The notes under the pieces: model-generated
The model's database searches: none
Told to the model about the DNA's origin: nothing
The model's input: only the letters and a program-made list of their open reading frames with translations
Made by a program: the position numbers and the translations under genes
Source of the DNA: a virus
Direction: 5' to 3' (one strand)
DNA: 22,093 nucleotides
IMG/VR virus record: IMGVR_UViG_3300020439_000093
Location: 1-22,093 of that record
Shown: in pieces, positions 21,744-22,093 of the stretch
Layout of the letters: every line of letters starts with the position of its first letter
Numbering within the stretch: position 1 is the stretch's first letter

Positions 21744-21919
21744 TGAAAGGAACGATTAGGTTGTTACTTGGTATGATACTAACACTGGGTGGTGCTGGTG
21801 GTATAGAAACCAATACCGAAGTCCTAATTCCGCTTGACAGTTTAGGTATTGCTGTGTTAGGATTGTTACTTATGTTTTGGGCAGCTATTGATATTAACAA
21901 GGAATATGATTATGAGTAA
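21743..21919 (+). CDS. Small two-helix membrane protein (58 aa)
   Basis: This 58-residue protein has two hydrophobic segments, TIRLLLGMILTLGGAGGI (4-21) and LGIAVLGLLLMFWAAIDI (34-51). A short polar loop, TNTEVLIPLD, joins them, and the tail is acidic. The topology suggests a helical hairpin in the inner membrane. The ATG overlaps the upstream TAA and the GTGTCA context gives no strong ribosome site, so translation is probably coupled. It could be a holin-like or superinfection protein, but there is no direct evidence. Confidence 0.72.
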   Translation: MKGTIRLLLGMILTLGGAGGIETNTEVLIPLDSLGIAVLGLLLMFWAAIDINKEYDYE

Positions 21920-22093
21920 GATGGGTCAGTTTGTTTTCGAATGCCAAGAGGTGGCGTGCGAGTTGTACAATGAACCTGTTGAGGTTGTAAAACAAAAAGC
22001 AGAGGAACGGTTTCCAAATGATTCCTATGCGGTTCAAACAGTGCTTCAAGAATGGGAAGTAATCCAGAAGGAGTTAAAATCTGTTTGGGTATA
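21912..22093 (+). CDS. Conserved small phage protein, 3' end cut by the window
   Basis: The frame opens at ATG 21912, eight bases after AAGGA, overlaps the upstream gene by eight bases, and stays open to the window end (60 complete codons). It begins MSKMGQFVFECQEVACELYN and continues with VKQKAEERFPNDSYAVQTVLQEW. The sequence is helical and acidic. It resembles short hypothetical proteins of marine T4-like phages. Function is unknown. Confidence 0.72.
   Translation, partial: MSKMGQFVFECQEVACELYNEPVEVVKQKAEERFPNDSYAVQTVLQEWEVIQKELKSVWV

Noticed and set aside
1-22093. CRISPR array, insertion sequence or toxin-antitoxin pair
   Set aside because: No regularly spaced repeats, transposase motifs or recognisable toxin-antitoxin pair were seen in any reading.

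Overview
The window is a gene-dense stretch of a T4-like myovirus genome of about 40% G+C (estimated by eye). It belongs to the 'far' or marine branch related to cyanophages and other marine T4-like phages rather than to coliphage T4 itself. The evidence is a nearly complete T4-type replication and recombination core: gp46 (partial), gp45 clamp, gp44 and gp62 clamp loader, RegA, gp43 polymerase, UvsX and gp41 helicase. It is mixed with short conserved hypothetical proteins and accessory genes typical of marine phages, including hsp20, thyX, Fe(II)/2OG-like oxygenases, a SleB-like hydrolase and a DUF3310 protein. No photosynthesis gene is present, so the host cannot be named. No tRNA, rRNA, CRISPR array, insertion sequence or integrase was seen.

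Layout. Positions 1-5797 are all plus strand: gp46 end, gp45, a 71-aa protein, a GIY-YIG protein, gp44, two small proteins, dCMP deaminase, a sulfotransferase-like protein, gp62, RegA and a JmjC/cupin-type oxygenase. A single small minus-strand gene follows (5788-5994). Next comes a divergent regulatory region (5995-6156) with a perfect consensus sigma70 promoter and a structured leader resembling a ROSE RNA thermometer, driving hsp20. Then come a 39-aa membrane protein, a GNRA-loop hairpin with a T4-late-type TATAAATA box, a GT25-like glycosyltransferase, gp43, a SAM methyltransferase, a PD-(D/E)XK-like protein and an AEP-primase-like protein. A sugar-nucleotide pair follows (UDP-glucuronate 4-epimerase and a C-terminally short UDP-glucose dehydrogenase), then UvsX, a conserved small protein, gp41 helicase, a small membrane protein, two DSBH oxygenase-like proteins flanking ThyX, a membrane-anchored cell-wall hydrolase, a DUF3310 protein, an SGNH-like protein and four small proteins. 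The last of these is cut by the window end.

How the genes work together. The core genes form a replisome: polymerase, clamp, loader and helicase, with UvsX and gp46 for recombination-dependent replication. dCMP deaminase and ThyX supply dTMP, and RegA gives translational control. The epimerase and dehydrogenase, glycosyltransferase, sulfotransferase-like, methyltransferase and SGNH-like proteins suggest a glycan-modifying set, but this link is inferred.

The most notable regulatory feature is a family of seven near-perfect sigma70 promoters (TTGACA, 17-18 bp spacer, TATAAT/TATACT). In five of them the upstream gene's TGA stop lies inside the -35 hexamer (T-TGA-CA). The strongest candidates for something new are the ROSE-like leader of phage hsp20, the embedded stop/-35 architecture, and a DSBH protein whose metal motif reads HxG...H...R, the arrangement seen in Fe/2OG halogenases.
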